Source: Marilutibacter aestuarii (lineage in GTDB: Bacteria; Pseudomonadota; Gammaproteobacteria; Xanthomonadales; Xanthomonadaceae). Taken from it: a stretch of 64,000 nucleotides of DNA. Numbering within the stretch: position 1 is the stretch's first letter; each line of letters begins with the position of its first letter. Made by a program: the position numbers and the translations under genes. The notes under the pieces were generated by a model, which searched no databases, was not told where the DNA came from, and saw only the letters and a list, made by a program, of their open reading frames with translations. The DNA is taken from the NCBI RefSeq assembly GCF_006546775.1, contig NZ_VICE01000096.1, forward strand, positions 1 through 64,000, written 5' to 3'. Shown here piece by piece: positions 12,575-23,288 of the stretch.

Positions 12575-12600
12575 CTCGGTGTTGCACGCAAACCGTCCGG

Positions 12601-13035
12601 TCAGTTGATCAGGCGCAGCGTGAACGGGTAGCGGAAGTCCTCGCCGTTCGCCGTCTTCACCGCGGCGACGATGCACAGGATCAGGTTGGCCAGGCCGACC
12701 AGCGGCATCAGCAGCGCACCAATGAGGACGAAGGTCAGGATGAAGGAGACCACGAACGCGATCAGCACGGTGATCTGGAAGTTCAGGGCTTCCTTGGCCT
12801 GCGCGTTGAGGTAGGCCTTGCCCGGGTTGTCCTTGTTGATCAGCCACACGACAAGCGGCATGACGATGCTGAAGAGCAGGCCGGACAGGTGCGTCAGCAT
12901 CGCGATGTTGCGATCGTCGCTGCCCGGTGCGTCGCTCGCCGGCGGCTCGGGCGCGGCCTGGTACGGCGGCGGAGCGGTCGGCGGCACCTGGCCGGGATCG
13001 TTCTGTGGGGCGTTGGGGTCGTGCGGTCCGCTCAT
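12601..13035 (-). CDS. DUF4870 domain membrane protein
   Basis: A 144-residue protein. The first 45 residues are Pro/Ala-rich and disordered-looking. The DUF4870 region starts at NIAMLTHLSGLLFSIVMPLV and holds three to four hydrophobic segments, with the typical WLINKDNPGKAYLNAQAKEA loop and a closing RYPFTLRLI. The family is a small, abundant inner-membrane protein of unknown function. It is single-gene, divergent from nothing close, and convergent with ispA across a repeat-rich gap. Confidence 0.9.
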   Translation of the reverse strand: MSGPHDPNAPQNDPGQVPPTAPPPYQAAPEPPASDAPGSDDRNIAMLTHLSGLLFSIVMPLVVWLINKDNPGKAYLNAQAKEALNFQITVLIAFVVSFILTFVLIGALLMPLVGLANLILCIVAAVKTANGEDFRYPFTLRLIN

Positions 13036-13116
13036 GCTGTCTCTCCTGGAATCTGAACGGATACTGTCGGGTGATTCGCGCCGGCGGTCAACTGCCCGAT
13101 GGCACGGTCGCCTGCC

Positions 13117-14508
13117 TCAACCTTCTCCGGCCACCGTCATCGCGCCGACCAGGATCGAACCGGTGCGCACGTGCGAGCGTGGATCGACGTCGTTGCCCAC
13201 GGCTTCGATCGCCTGGAACATGGCCTTGAGGTTGCCGGCCACCGTGATCCCGTCGACCGGGTGCCGGATCTCGCCATCTTCCACCCAGAAGCCGGCGGCG
13301 CCGCGCGAATAGTCGCCGGTGATGCTGTTGACGCCCTGCCCCATCAATTCGGTCACCAGCAGGCCGCGCCCCATTCCGCGCACCATCTCGTCGAAGCCGC
13401 CGGCATTCGCGCGCACCTGCAGGTTGTGGACGCCGCCGGCATTGGCCGTGCTCACCAGCCCCAGGCGCCGCGCCGAGTAACAGCCCAGGATGTAACGCTG
13501 CAGCACGCCGTCGGCCACGAGGTCGGACTCGCGCGTGGCGACGCCCTCGGCGTCATAGCTGGTGGAACGCAAGCCGCGTTGCTGGAACGGCAGCTCGCGA
13601 ATACCGAACCACTCGGGGAACAGGCGCGTGCCCATGCTGTCGACCAGGAAACTGGCGCGCCGGTACAGCGCGCCGCCGGAGACCGCACCGAGCAGGTGTC
13701 CGATCAGGGAGCGCGACATCTCAGCCGAGAACAGGACCGGGTACTGGCCCGTGGCCAGCTTGCGCGGCGACAGGCGCGCGACCGTGCGTTCGGCACCGCG
13801 GCGACCGATCGCGGCGGGCGCCTCGATGTCGTCCGCGCTCAGGCCGATGCTGTACCAGCCATCGCGCTGCATCGCCTCGCCGCGCCCGGCGATGAACGCG
13901 CAGCCCAGGCTGTGCTGGCTGCTGCGGTCGCGGCCGATGAAGCCATGGGAGTTCGCGTAGACGCCGATGCTGGTGCCGGTGCCCAGCGACGCGCCGTCCG
14001 AGTTCTCGATCCGGGGATCGAAGTCCCGGCCGGCCTGCTCGGCCGCCAGCGCCAGCTCGATGGCGCGTTCGGGTTCGTGTTCGAGTGCCCAGGGATGCCA
14101 GCTGTCGAACTCACGGATGTCGGTGGCCATCAGCTCCGCGTCGGCCAGGCCGGCCGCGGCGTCGTCCTCGGTGTGGCGGGCGATGGCGCAGGCCTGCTCG
14201 ACCGTGGCCGCGAGGCTGGCATCGGCGAGGTCGGCGGTGCTGGCGCTGCCCTTGCGCTGGCCGAAATAAACGGTCACCGCGATGCCGCGGTCGTGCGAGG
14301 CCTCCACCGTCTCCACCTCGCCCATGCGCACGCTGACGCTGAGCCCGGTGTCCTCGTTGCAGGACACCTCGGCCTGGCTGGCACCGGCGGCGCGGCACTG
14401 CTCGAGCAGCCGTTGCGACAGCGCCGCCAGGCGGTCCAGGCGCGCCTGGCTGTCGTCGCCGGGATGGACGGGGTTGGGGTGGGTCTCGCTCAATGCCGTA
14501 TCCTTCAT
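13117..14508 (-). CDS. pmbA: Metalloprotease PmbA/TldE subunit
   Basis: Partner of TldD in the heterodimeric zinc protease that matures microcin B17-type peptides and degrades CcdA. It has 463 residues. The N-terminal half carries [23 protein letters not shown] and the C-terminal beta-rich half includes [28 protein letters not shown] and [27 protein letters not shown]. PmbA lacks the HExxxH motif, as here. I chose ATG 14508 because the 11 residues further upstream derive from a GTCATCCCGAGG-like intergenic sequence. It lies near tldD but is separated from it by darP on the opposite strand. Confidence 0.95.
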   Translation of the reverse strand: MKDTALSETHPNPVHPGDDSQARLDRLAALSQRLLEQCRAAGASQAEVSCNEDTGLSVSVRMGEVETVEASHDRGIAVTVYFGQRKGSASTADLADASLAATVEQACAIARHTEDDAAAGLADAELMATDIREFDSWHPWALEHEPERAIELALAAEQAGRDFDPRIENSDGASLGTGTSIGVYANSHGFIGRDRSSQHSLGCAFIAGRGEAMQRDGWYSIGLSADDIEAPAAIGRRGAERTVARLSPRKLATGQYPVLFSAEMSRSLIGHLLGAVSGGALYRRASFLVDSMGTRLFPEWFGIRELPFQQRGLRSTSYDAEGVATRESDLVADGVLQRYILGCYSARRLGLVSTANAGGVHNLQVRANAGGFDEMVRGMGRGLLVTELMGQGVNSITGDYSRGAAGFWVEDGEIRHPVDGITVAGNLKAMFQAIEAVGNDVDPRSHVRTGSILVGAMTVAGEG

Positions 14509-14615
14509 GCTGTCATCCCGAGGCCCAGGGCCGAGGGACATGTTGTCGAGTGTTTCCGGAGCCCGTGGCCGCGCGCCGCGCCATCGCCCGGGAACCCAAG
14601 CCCGGAAGCAATGCC

Positions 14616-15155
14616 ATGCGTGGAACCGACGAAGAAACCGGCGAATACCTGGGACCCAGCCGCAGCCAGCAGCGCCGCGAAGCGCTGGACGTGCTGGAAC
14701 TGGGCAAGCAGCTGGTGGCCCTGACCGACGCCCAGCTCGAGCGCCTGCCGGTGCCGGAGTCGCTGCTGCCGCACATCAGGGAGACCCGCCGCATCACCTC
14801 GCACATCGCGCACAAGCGCCAGCTGGCCTTCCTGGCCAAGCAGATGCGCCGCGAAGAGGACGAGGCGCTCGATGCGATCCGGGACGCGCTGGACAAGGAC
14901 GGCGAGGCCGCCCGGCGCGAAGTGGCGGCGATGCACCGCGTCGAGGACTGGCGCGAACGCCTGCTCACGGACGGCGACGCCGCGCTCGCGGCGTTCATCG
15001 ACGCGCATCCCGCCGCCGACCGGCAGCGCCTGCGCCAACTGGTCCGCAACACGCTGGAAGAACGCAAGCGCGACAAGCCGCCGCGCGCCTTCCGCGAGCT
15101 GTTCCGCGAACTGCGCGACGTGGTGCTCGGGGCGGACACGGAGAGCGGGAGCTAG
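14616..15155 (+). CDS. darP: Ribosome-associated 50S assembly factor DarP (YjgA)
   Basis: A late 50S-subunit assembly factor (DUF615). It has 179 residues, mostly helical and highly charged: [20 protein letters not shown] at the N-terminus, [22 protein letters not shown] in the middle, and [25 protein letters not shown] at the C-terminus. Pairing with pmbA on the opposite strand is a common proteobacterial arrangement. The start is set by homology; the frame is open for 41 codons upstream, which look non-coding. It converges on tldD with an 80-bp gap. Confidence 0.95.
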   Translation: MRGTDEETGEYLGPSRSQQRREALDVLELGKQLVALTDAQLERLPVPESLLPHIRETRRITSHIAHKRQLAFLAKQMRREEDEALDAIRDALDKDGEAARREVAAMHRVEDWRERLLTDGDAALAAFIDAHPAADRQRLRQLVRNTLEERKRDKPPRAFRELFRELRDVVLGADTESGS

Positions 15156-15235
15156 GGAACCGGCAACGCCCCCGCCGCGCCGCGGCGTGCGGCGATTACC
15201 GGCTCCCGTCAATCCATCGCCGGCGGTCACGCCCA

Positions 15236-16678
15236 TCAGGCCTGCGTGCCGCCGACGGTGAGGCCTTCGATCAGCAACGAAGGCTGGCCGACGCCGACCG
15301 GCACGCTCTGACCGTCCTTGCCGCAAACGCCCACGCCCTCGTCCAGGGCCAGGTCGTGGCCGATCATCCTGACCTTCTGCATGGTTTCGGGCCCCGAGCC
15401 GATCAGGGTCGCGCCCTTCACCGGCGCGGTGATCCGGCCGTCCTCGATCAAGTAGGCCTCGGTCGCGGAGAACACGTACTTGCCGCTCGTGATGTCGACC
15501 TGGCCGCCGCCGAAGTTGACGGCATACAGGCCCTTCTTCACCGAGCGGATCATCTCGTCGGGATCGTGCGTGCCGGCGCGCATGTAGGTATTGGTCATGC
15601 GCGGCATCGGCAGGTGCGCGAAGGACTCGCGGCGACCGTTGCCGGTCGGCGCCATGCCCATCAGGCGCGCGTTGAGGCTGTCCTGCATGTAGCCGACCAG
15701 GATCCCGTCCTCGATCAGCGTGGTGCACTGGGTCGGCTGGCCTTCGTCGTCGACGTTGAGCGAGCCCCGGCGCCCCTCCAGGGTGCCGTCGTCGACGATG
15801 GTGACGCCCGGCGATGCCACGCGCTGGCCGATGCGGCCCGCGTAGGTACTGGTGCCCTTGCGGTTGAAGTCGCCCTCCAGGCCATGGCCGACCGCCTCGT
15901 GCAGGAGCACGCCGGGCCAGCCCGGGCCCAGCACGACCGGCATGACGCCGGCCGGGGCATCGACCGCCTCCAGGTTGACCAGGGCCTGTCGCAGCGCCTC
16001 GCGGGCGAAACGCTCGGGGCGGTCGCCGTCCAGCAGCTCGGCGTAGGTGTAGCGGCCGCCGCCGCCGGCGTAGCCGCTCTCGCGGCGGCCGCCATGCTCG
16101 ACGATCACCTGCACGTTGAGCCGCACCAGCGGACGCACGTCGGCGGCGAGGATGCCGTCGCTGCGTGCGACCAGGACGGTGTCGACGCCGCCCGACAGGC
16201 TGACCATCACCTGTTGCACGCGCGGGTCCGCGGCCCGCAGCATGCGATCGACGCGCCGGAGCGCCTCGAGCTTGGCTTCATTGGCGTAGCCGTCGATCGG
16301 GTCCTCGGCCGGATACAGGCCATGCGCCCGACCGCTCGCCAGCGCCTGCGCACCGACGACGCGACCGTCGCGGGCGATCGCCCGCGCCGAGTGCGAAGCG
16401 GCCAGGAGCGCTTCGGCGTTGATCTCGTCGGAATAGGCGAACCCGGTTTTTTCGCCGCTGATCGCGCGCACGCCCACGCCCTGCTCGATCGAATGCGCGC
16501 CGTCCTTGACGATGCCGTCCTCGACCGACCAGCTCTCACGCCGGCTGTGCTGGAAGTACAGGTCGCCGAAGTCCACGCCCGGCCCCAGCAGCGTCCCGAA
16601 GGCGCGCTCCAGCCGCCCGGCATCGAGGCCGGCGGGCAGCAGCAGTCGGGTTTCAGCGAGTTGCAGGGGAAGGGTCAT
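15236..16678 (-). CDS. tldD: Metalloprotease TldD
   Basis: Catalytic subunit of the TldD/TldE protease, 480 residues. The zinc site is the [11 protein letters not shown] motif (HExxxH). Other conserved parts are [35 protein letters not shown] and [23 protein letters not shown] near the C-terminus. The ATG at 16678 fits the family start; the open frame continues upstream only because the heptamer array is read through. That array lies 17 bp upstream, inside what should be the tldD leader or promoter region. Confidence 0.96.
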   Translation of the reverse strand: MTLPLQLAETRLLLPAGLDAGRLERAFGTLLGPGVDFGDLYFQHSRRESWSVEDGIVKDGAHSIEQGVGVRAISGEKTGFAYSDEINAEALLAASHSARAIARDGRVVGAQALASGRAHGLYPAEDPIDGYANEAKLEALRRVDRMLRAADPRVQQVMVSLSGGVDTVLVARSDGILAADVRPLVRLNVQVIVEHGGRRESGYAGGGGRYTYAELLDGDRPERFAREALRQALVNLEAVDAPAGVMPVVLGPGWPGVLLHEAVGHGLEGDFNRKGTSTYAGRIGQRVASPGVTIVDDGTLEGRRGSLNVDDEGQPTQCTTLIEDGILVGYMQDSLNARLMGMAPTGNGRRESFAHLPMPRMTNTYMRAGTHDPDEMIRSVKKGLYAVNFGGGQVDITSGKYVFSATEAYLIEDGRITAPVKGATLIGSGPETMQKVRMIGHDLALDEGVGVCGKDGQSVPVGVGQPSLLIEGLTVGGTQA

Positions 16679-16694
16679 GGACGGGCCTGGTGTC

Positions 16695-16779
16695 GGGAAT
16701 GGGGAATGGGGAATGGGGAATGGGGAATGGGGAATGGGGAATGGGGAATGGGGAATGGGGAATGGGGAATGGGGAATGG
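16695..16779. repeat. Heptanucleotide tandem array (GGGGAAT), about 12 copies
   Basis: Eighty-five bases of near-perfect GGGGAAT repeats (CATTCCC on the minus strand), with only the first unit degenerate. It lies between yhdP and tldD, immediately upstream of the tldD start. Uninterrupted short units of this kind are prone to slippage, so copy number may vary between isolates. Confidence 0.95.
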
Positions 16780-16910
16780 CAGGAGCATCGCACGGCAGGC
16801 ATGCGGGACATGCGGGCAATGGAGCCAGCAGGGGTCGGACCGGACCGGCCCAAGCCATCGCTGACAAGGTGGCGTCGACGGCGACCCAAATCAAGCCGCG
16901 ACGTCCACCG

Positions 16911-19900
16911 TCAGCCCGTGGGCGGCGCGCTGCGGGCCGCGGCGCGGCCCTGTTCGCGGGTCTGGACCTCGACCCGGGGCGCCTTCCACGGCCCGGTGAC
17001 GCGATAGGTCTTGCCGGCGATCTGGCCGATGGGCTTCTCCAGCACGGCGTTGGCGGCGGCACCGATCGCTGCGCCCACCGGGCCACCCGCGATGGCGCCC
17101 ACGGCGGCCAGCAGGTTGCCTGCCTTCGGGCGTACTTCCACCCGCTGGTCGAACTGCTCGGTCCTCAGGTTCGTCGCGCCGGTGATGGCGATGCTGGCCG
17201 CGGGGCCGTCGATGAGCAGATCCTCGGTCCGCGCCTGGCCGTCCTCGAACACCACGTTGCCGGCCATCGTGTTGTAGGCGAACCCCTTGGAGAACAGGTC
17301 GCCGAAATCGAGCATCAGGCGCCGCGGCAGCTGGGCGATGCTGAGCAGGCCCAGTACGCGACCGGCGCCGGGCTCGACCTCGAGCAGTTGCCCGTCGCGC
17401 GCGTCCACGCTGAGCCGCCCTTCCACCGCCGCGGCCTTGAACGCCGCCGGGCTGCCGGGCCAGCCGGCATCGAAATGGACATGGCCCTCGCCGTCGGCGG
17501 TGCGGCCGCCCAGGCCCAGGCCCTCGAAGAGGCGGCCGAAGTCCTGGCTGCGGACATCGAGCACCATGCGCGTGCGTGCCGATTCACCCTGGCCGGTCCA
17601 CTGCCCGGTCAGGTCGAGCTCGTGGAAGCGATCGCGCGTCTGCAACCGTTCGATGCGCATGCCGCCGGCATCGGGACGCGACCGGAACTGGGCCCGACCG
17701 AGCGATGCATCATTGATGCGCAGATCTTCGATCTCGAAGTCGAGTGGCGGGATCGCGGCCGGATTCATCGCGGTGGCGGCCGGATCGACCGGCACCACGG
17801 CGCGTGCGTCGCCGGTCCCGTCCTCGACGGCCGGCACGCTCCCGCCGTCGCTCGGCACCGTCCCGGCGAGCGGGCGCCAGTGCACGTGGGCGAAGCGCCC
17901 GGTGATCGGCGCGGCCGACTCGCGTGGAATGCCCAGCTCGCCCTGCAGCGCGTCGCCCTCCACGGCCACTTGTAGACGCCCCTCGGGCGAAGCCACGACC
18001 TTGACGCGCGTGTCGGGGAAACGACCGCCGAGCAACTGCAGCTGGCCCGCGGTGATGTCGATGCCGCGCAGCGCAAGCCCGGCTTCGCGATCGCCACGAC
18101 CGAAGGCGATCCAGTCCACCGCGTCGAGCCGTTGGGCGTGGCCGGTGGCGATGAGTCCGTGCTCTGGGGGCGCTTCTTCCACGGTGTCCGTGCCCAGGGC
18201 GACACGCACCCCGGTACGCCCCTGCGTGCTGCGCGCGCGCAATGCCGCCACGTTGCCGAAGGCGACCTGCAGATCGCCGCTTCCGAATGGCAGCGGCGTG
18301 CTGACCGTCGTCGCCAGCGACTCGCCCGCCGGCTTGTGCATCGGTTCGGGCAGGTCGAAGCGGGTGCCCACCAGTTCGGATGACAACGTCAACTGCGCGG
18401 CGGGACCGCCGGCACTCCCGCCCTTCGGCACGCTGACGCCGATCCGCCACGGCGAGCTTCCCGCGACATGGGGCCTCAGCCAAGCCATGTCGGGCGCCCG
18501 GTCGAGCAGCTCACGGGCCTGCAGGCGCGAGGACAGCGTCGCCTCGAAGACATTGCCGGGGTCGCGCACGTGCCCATCGCCGGCGCGCAGTCCCAGCGTG
18601 CCCGCCTGGCCCTGGTGCCGTACGGACAGGGCGTCGGCGGTAAAGCCCCGACGCGAGAAGCCCGCCCGGCCGCGGACCTGGTCGAAATCCAGGTCCCAGC
18701 GGTCGCCCGAGAGCCGCGCATTGGCCAGGTCCACCGTGCCCTGGATGTCCAGTTGCCGGTCCTTTTGCAGCGGCAGTCGCAAACCGAAGCCGACACGCGC
18801 CGGGCCGGACGCGTCGACGTGCGCCAAGGTGTCGCCGATGCTCTCCATCAGGGGACTTTCGCGCAGCAGCTCGAGCAGCTGGCGTGCGTCGCCGCCGCCC
18901 TGGGCGTCCACCGCGAGGCGGCCGCCGTGGTAGCGGTCGATGCCTGCTTCGATGCGGTCGATTTCCACGCCGGCCAGCCGGCCACTGCCTTTCACCTGGA
19001 AGCCGTCGCCGACGAAGGCGACCTCGCCCGCCAGGTCCTCGACCACCGGCCAGTCGGGCTGGAAGCGGATGGTGCCGTCCTCGATGCGACCGCGCGCCTC
19101 GAACCGCCCGTCGTTGCCGGTGAACGGCCAGTCGTCCAGGTCGCCGCTGACGATGGCGCGGCCGTCGCGCACCACGCCGCCCTCCAGTCCCTGGTCGAGC
19201 CACGCCACGGCGGCTTCGGGCATGCGGTGACGGACCCAGAAGCCCTTGGCCGTCGTCAATTGCGCCTCGTCGATGTCGGCGGCGAGGTCGATGCGCGGCC
19301 GGCTGCCGTCGCCCTGCCAGGCAAGGCCACCGCGCAGGTCGGCGCCGAAACTGCCGCCGTCGATGCGCAGGCCTGGCGTACCGACCCGCCAGCCGGCGCC
19401 GTCGCGCCAGCCGACCACGCGCCCATCGAGCTTGGCGACATGCGTCGTGTTGAACGCCACCGGCCACTCCAAGCGCATCGGCGCGTGGGTATCGGGGGTG
19501 AACACGAAGCCCTTCTCGTCGCCCACGAGCTGGCCGCCCAGTCCGTCGATGCCGGGCGACCCGCCGACAGGCGCGAATCCGAAGCCATCGACCTGGGCGC
19601 TCGCCCGCACGCGACCGCCGGCCTGGCCGCCGATCCGTACTTCGCGCAATGTCATGCGAGGACGCGCGTCGCGCATCCAGTCGCGCGCGGCGGGCGCGAG
19701 CCGATCACTCATCAACGCGACCTGGACCAGGGGGCCTGCATCGATGCGCTCGGCCGAGAGGCCGAACTCGCGGCCGCCGGCGATGGCGAGCCCGTCGAGC
19801 GCCTGCATGCCGGCCTCGCCATGCACCTGCAAGCGCGGGACGTCGAGGCGCCAGCCGGTGTCGTCGACCCGCCATCGTGCGCGACCCTCGACATGATCGA

Positions 19901-20768
19901 AGGCCACGCCGCCGGATGCATCGTTCGCCGCACTGGCGGGCTGCAGGCGGACACCGTCCAGCGCGGTCTCGATCCGGACGGCGGTGATGCGACTGCCCTC
20001 GAGGGTGGCCCAGGCCTCGGCCCGTCCGGTGCCACCCCCCACGGCAACGCCCAGCAGCCTCAGGACCGGGCTCCAGCCGGCGAGGTCGGCTTCGCGCGCG
20101 CCGGCATAGGCGCGGCCATTGCCGCTGTGGCGCTTGAGCTCCAGCGCCGCGTCGAGCGGCGCGTCGGCCAGGCGCGGCCACGCGCGCACCGCCGCCCGCA
20201 CGGTCTCGCCACTGACCTGCAGCCGCAGGTCGACGCGCGGGATGCGAGCGTCGATGCCCAGTCCCGGCGCGTGCAGGGCGAGCTTGCCGTCGATCACCTG
20301 CAGCTCGCCCAGCGATTCCAGCGTCTCGAACATCTCCTCGGCGGAGCGTTGCTGCCCGGGCAGGCCACGCACGTGCCAGCGACCGTCGTCGGTGCGTTCA
20401 AGCGCCAGTTCCAGGCCACGCAGCCGCAGCTCCGAAAGCGCCTCGCCCGGCAACAGGCCCGCATAGACCGAGACCAGCATTTCCGCATCGCCCACTTCGA
20501 AGGCCTGCCCCGGCTCGCCGATGCGCAGGTTGTCGAGCTTGAGCAGCGGCCCGCGCCGCGTCCACGCGGTCTCGACCCGGTCGAACGCCACCGGACGGCC
20601 AGCCCGCTCGCTCAGCCATGCGGCGACCTTCCCGGGGTGGCGCTCGGCCAGCGGCAGCACCTGGCTGGCAACGCCCAGCAGCACCGCGACAAGCACGAGC
20701 GACACCGCCACGACGTAGCCAAGGCCACGTCGCGCCAGGCGAAACCGTCGGCGCATCGGAGTGGGCAT
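16911..20768 (-). CDS. yhdP: YhdP family AsmA-like protein
   Basis: A 1285-residue envelope protein of the YhdP/TamB/YdbH group that bridges inner and outer membrane and carries phospholipids. One N-terminal transmembrane helix (about 14-38, [20 protein letters not shown]) anchors a very long beta-rich periplasmic part. The C-terminus has the family region [13 protein letters not shown]-like ([20 protein letters not shown]) and [18 protein letters not shown], then [20 protein letters not shown]. Length matches E. coli YhdP (1266). It follows rng in the same direction across a 102-bp gap that contains an 86-bp palindromic repeat. Confidence 0.94.
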   Translation of the reverse strand: MPTPMRRRFRLARRGLGYVVAVSLVLVAVLLGVASQVLPLAERHPGKVAAWLSERAGRPVAFDRVETAWTRRGPLLKLDNLRIGEPGQAFEVGDAEMLVSVYAGLLPGEALSELRLRGLELALERTDDGRWHVRGLPGQQRSAEEMFETLESLGELQVIDGKLALHAPGLGIDARIPRVDLRLQVSGETVRAAVRAWPRLADAPLDAALELKRHSGNGRAYAGAREADLAGWSPVLRLLGVAVGGGTGRAEAWATLEGSRITAVRIETALDGVRLQPASAANDASGGVAFDHVEGRARWRVDDTGWRLDVPRLQVHGEAGMQALDGLAIAGGREFGLSAERIDAGPLVQVALMSDRLAPAARDWMRDARPRMTLREVRIGGQAGGRVRASAQVDGFGFAPVGGSPGIDGLGGQLVGDEKGFVFTPDTHAPMRLEWPVAFNTTHVAKLDGRVVGWRDGAGWRVGTPGLRIDGGSFGADLRGGLAWQGDGSRPRIDLAADIDEAQLTTAKGFWVRHRMPEAAVAWLDQGLEGGVVRDGRAIVSGDLDDWPFTGNDGRFEARGRIEDGTIRFQPDWPVVEDLAGEVAFVGDGFQVKGSGRLAGVEIDRIEAGIDRYHGGRLAVDAQGGGDARQLLELLRESPLMESIGDTLAHVDASGPARVGFGLRLPLQKDRQLDIQGTVDLANARLSGDRWDLDFDQVRGRAGFSRRGFTADALSVRHQGQAGTLGLRAGDGHVRDPGNVFEATLSSRLQARELLDRAPDMAWLRPHVAGSSPWRIGVSVPKGGSAGGPAAQLTLSSELVGTRFDLPEPMHKPAGESLATTVSTPLPFGSGDLQVAFGNVAALRARSTQGRTGVRVALGTDTVEEAPPEHGLIATGHAQRLDAVDWIAFGRGDREAGLALRGIDITAGQLQLLGGRFPDTRVKVVASPEGRLQVAVEGDALQGELGIPRESAAPITGRFAHVHWRPLAGTVPSDGGSVPAVEDGTGDARAVVPVDPAATAMNPAAIPPLDFEIEDLRINDASLGRAQFRSRPDAGGMRIERLQTRDRFHELDLTGQWTGQGESARTRMVLDVRSQDFGRLFEGLGLGGRTADGEGHVHFDAGWPGSPAAFKAAAVEGRLSVDARDGQLLEVEPGAGRVLGLLSIAQLPRRLMLDFGDLFSKGFAYNTMAGNVVFEDGQARTEDLLIDGPAASIAITGATNLRTEQFDQRVEVRPKAGNLLAAVGAIAGGPVGAAIGAAANAVLEKPIGQIAGKTYRVTGPWKAPRVEVQTREQGRAAARSAPPTG

Positions 20769-20780
20769 CAGGGTTCTGTC

Positions 20781-20866
20781 GTCATGCGTGATTGGTGATT
20801 GGTGATAGGCAAGAGCAAATGCGCAGCCTTGCCTTTGCCAATCACGAATGCCGAATCACGCATCAC
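20781..20866. repeat. 86-bp palindromic dispersed element between rng and yhdP
   Basis: Arms of 26 bp at 20781-20806 and 20841-20866 are complementary at 21 positions and consist of GTGATTGG/GTGATTCG iterons. The centre contains GAGCAA and TTGCCTTTGCC. It fills almost the whole rng-yhdP gap and would form a long hairpin in their shared transcript. It shares its iterons, centre and size with the 84-bp element in dnaE. Confidence 0.85.
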
Positions 20867-20870
20867 CGCT

Positions 20871-22418
20871 TCAAAGCAGCACGACATCGAACTGCTCCTG
20901 CGAGTACTGCTCGTCGGGCTGGAAACGGATGGACTTGCCGAGGAACTCCTCGAGTTCGGCGACCGCGGCCGATTCCTCGTCGGTGATGCGCACCACCACC
21001 GCCGGCGAGGCGATCACCAGCAGGCGCTGGGCGTCGAACTGGCGGACCTGGCGCACGATCTCGCGGAAGATCTCGTAGGTCACGGTCTCCGGCGTCTTCA
21101 GTGTGCCGCGACCGTTGCACTCGTGGCAGGGCTCGGACAATTGCCGCTCGAGGCTCTCCGTGGTGCGCTTGCGGGTCATCTCCACCAGGCCCAGGGGCGA
21201 GAACTCGTACACCGTCGACTTGGCATGATCGCGGGCCATCGACTTCTCGAGCTGGCGCAGCACCTGGCGGCGGTGCTCGGGATCGGTCATGTCGATGAAG
21301 TCGATGATGATGATGCCGCCCAGGTTGCGCAGCCGGAGCTGGCGGGCGACCGACTGCGCCGCCTCCAGGTTGGTCCTGTAAACGGTTTCCTCGAGGTTGC
21401 GTTGACCGAGGAAGGAGCCGGTGTTCACGTCGATGGTGGTCATCGCCTCGGTCTGGTCGATGACCAGGTAGCCGCCGGACTTCAGCGGCACCTGCTTGTC
21501 CAGGGCGCGCTGGATCTCGTCCTCGACCCCGTACAGGTCGAAGATCGGCCGGGCGCCGCTGTAGTGCTCGATCTTCTCGTCCAGCCCGGGCATGAACTGC
21601 GCGGCGAACGCCCGCAGGCGATCGCAGGTTTCGCGCGAATCGACCTTCACCCGCTCCACGTCCTTGCGCATCAGGTCGCGCACCGCGCGCATCGGCAGGC
21701 TCAGGTCCTCGTAGACGCGCTCGCCCACGCGGGCGCGCGCCGAGCGTTCCTCGATCAATGCCCAGGCCCGCCCCAGGTAGGCGATGTCCTCGGCCAGGGC
21801 TTCAGCCGGCTGTCCTTCGGCATTGGTGCGGACGATGTAGCCATGCGCGGGCGTGCCCTGGGGGGCGGGTGCCGACGCGGTTGGCGCGCCATCGCCGCCG
21901 ATGGCGACGTGCCCGTTGGGCGCGAGCGCGGCCATGTGCTCCTTCAGCCGCTGGCGTTCCGCCTCGTCCTCGATCCGCGCCGAGACGCCCACCACGCGCG
22001 TGCGCGGCAGCAGCACCAGGTAGCGCGAGGGAATGCTGAGCTGGGTGGTCAGGCGCGCGCCCTTGCTGCCGATCGGGTCCTTGACCACCTGCACGATGAT
22101 CTCCTGTCCCTCCCGCAGCAGTTCGGTGATCGGGCGCGTCGGCGCAGGCGGCAGCGGCGCTTCGTCGCCCTCGCCGTTGCTGACCGGCGGCGGCTTGACG
22201 ATGTCGGCCGCATGCAGGAAAGCGGCGCGTTCCAGGCCGATCTCGACGAAAGCCGCCTGCATGCCCGGCATGACGCGCTGGACCTTGCCCTTGTAGATGT
22301 TGCCGACCACGCCACGCGCCCAGCCGCGTTCGATGTGCAGCTCCTGGAGCATGCCGTTCTCGACCACGGCCACGCGGGTCTCGCGCGGGGTGACATTGAC
22401 CAGGATCTCCTCGCTCAT
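20871..22418 (-). CDS. rng: Ribonuclease G
   Basis: Endoribonuclease maturing the 5' end of 16S rRNA and decaying some mRNAs. It has 515 residues, RNase G size, with no long C-terminal scaffold as in RNase E. The S1 domain lies at about residues 35-130 ([23 protein letters not shown]). The catalytic region has [11 protein letters not shown] and IIIIDFIDM carrying the two metal-binding Asp. The zinc-link CHECNGRG is present. The ATG overlaps the maf stop codon (ATGA), so the two are translationally coupled. Confidence 0.96.
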   Translation of the reverse strand: MSEEILVNVTPRETRVAVVENGMLQELHIERGWARGVVGNIYKGKVQRVMPGMQAAFVEIGLERAAFLHAADIVKPPPVSNGEGDEAPLPPAPTRPITELLREGQEIIVQVVKDPIGSKGARLTTQLSIPSRYLVLLPRTRVVGVSARIEDEAERQRLKEHMAALAPNGHVAIGGDGAPTASAPAPQGTPAHGYIVRTNAEGQPAEALAEDIAYLGRAWALIEERSARARVGERVYEDLSLPMRAVRDLMRKDVERVKVDSRETCDRLRAFAAQFMPGLDEKIEHYSGARPIFDLYGVEDEIQRALDKQVPLKSGGYLVIDQTEAMTTIDVNTGSFLGQRNLEETVYRTNLEAAQSVARQLRLRNLGGIIIIDFIDMTDPEHRRQVLRQLEKSMARDHAKSTVYEFSPLGLVEMTRKRTTESLERQLSEPCHECNGRGTLKTPETVTYEIFREIVRQVRQFDAQRLLVIASPAVVVRITDEESAAVAELEEFLGKSIRFQPDEQYSQEQFDVVLL

Positions 22419-23005
22419 GCGCGGGCCTCCGCGCCCGCCGGTGGCAGGCCGGCTTCGCGCAGCAGGCGGTCGGTTTCGTGCAGGGGCAGGCCCATCACGC
22501 CGGAATAGCTGCCGTCCAGGCGGGTGACGAAGACCTCCGCCGCGCCCTGGATGGCGTAGGCGCCGGCCTTGCCGAAGGCTTCGCCGGTGGCGAGGTAGGC
22601 CGCGATGCGCGCGCCGTCGAGGGTGTCGAAGCCGACCCGCGACGTCGACACGGCCTCGAGCTCGCGCCCGTCGGCGACCAGCCACACCGCCGAGACCACC
22701 TGGTGGGTGCGACCGGACAGCTTGCGCAGCATGGCCGCGGCATCATCCGCGTCGGCGGGTTTGCCGAACACCTCGTCGTCGAGGATGACCTCGGTGTCCG
22801 AGCCCAGCACCAGCGCGCCGGGGACGTCGCGCACCTTCGCCCAGCCCGCCCGCGCCTTCTCCAGCGCGACGCGGCGCACGTAGGCCTCGGCGGCTTCGCC
22901 AGGCAGCCTCACCTCGGGGATGTCCAGGTCGATCAGGTCGAAGCTGCGTCCGAGCCTGCCCAGCAGTTCGCGGCGGCGCGGTGATTTCGAGGCGAGATAG
23001 AGCAT
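22415..23005 (-). CDS. maf: Maf family nucleotide pyrophosphatase
   Basis: House-cleaning pyrophosphatase acting on non-canonical or modified NTPs (dTTP/UTP/m5-type substrates, depending on subfamily). It has 196 residues, with [12 protein letters not shown] at the N-terminus, [27 protein letters not shown] and the closing [12 protein letters not shown] chose ATG 23005, preceded by GGAAG; ATG 23017 (four residues longer) is also possible. It is the first gene before rng and is divergent from the SIMPL gene. Confidence 0.95.
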   Translation of the reverse strand: MLYLASKSPRRRELLGRLGRSFDLIDLDIPEVRLPGEAAEAYVRRVALEKARAGWAKVRDVPGALVLGSDTEVILDDEVFGKPADADDAAAMLRKLSGRTHQVVSAVWLVADGRELEAVSTSRVGFDTLDGARIAAYLATGEAFGKAGAYAIQGAAEVFVTRLDGSYSGVMGLPLHETDRLLREAGLPPAGAEARA

Positions 23006-23221
23006 CAAGGCTTCCATGGGATGGAGTGGGACGCCGGTCGGCGAGGCCGCACACCGGCGGCCGCCCCCGGCAGCCGATGGTGGGTTGACGCGGGCCATGG
23101 CACCGGACCGGGCATGCCACCGGCACCCGAGAGGGCGTGGGCAGACCGGTCGAAGCATAACCTGCGGTGACTGAGCGCCAGCCGACGCCGACCCGTGCAA
23201 CCCCGACGCAGCTCACGGTTC

Positions 23222-23247
23222 GTTCACTGCACATGCGTTCAATGAAC
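23222..23247. promoter_or_regulatory. Possible operator: paired GTTCANTGNAC dyads
   Basis: GTTCACTGCAC (23222-23232) and the perfect dyad GTTCAATGAAC (23237-23247) are 15 bp apart, centre to centre, 42 bp upstream of the SIMPL gene. No regulator gene is adjacent, so this is only a pattern match. Confidence 0.3.
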
Positions 23248-23288
23248 AGGGCGCATCCTTCCCATCCATCCGCCCCACTGGAGACACC

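Noticed and set aside
12301-12620. Short plus-strand ORFs after ispA as a real gene
   Set aside because: They consist of the frameshifted ispA tail copy and repeats.
14509-14615. N-terminal extension of pmbA or darP
   Set aside because: Both frames stay open across the divergent gap only because of GC richness and a CATCCCGAGG-like intergenic sequence; the encoded residues lack family character.
16695-16779. Heptamer array as a CRISPR array or iteron origin
   Set aside because: Units are 7 bp without spacers, and no cas, rep or partition gene is nearby.
16911-20798. A 776-codon open frame on the plus strand through yhdP
   Set aside because: It is His/Ala/Gln-rich without any family signal and is the mirror of the YhdP coding frame.
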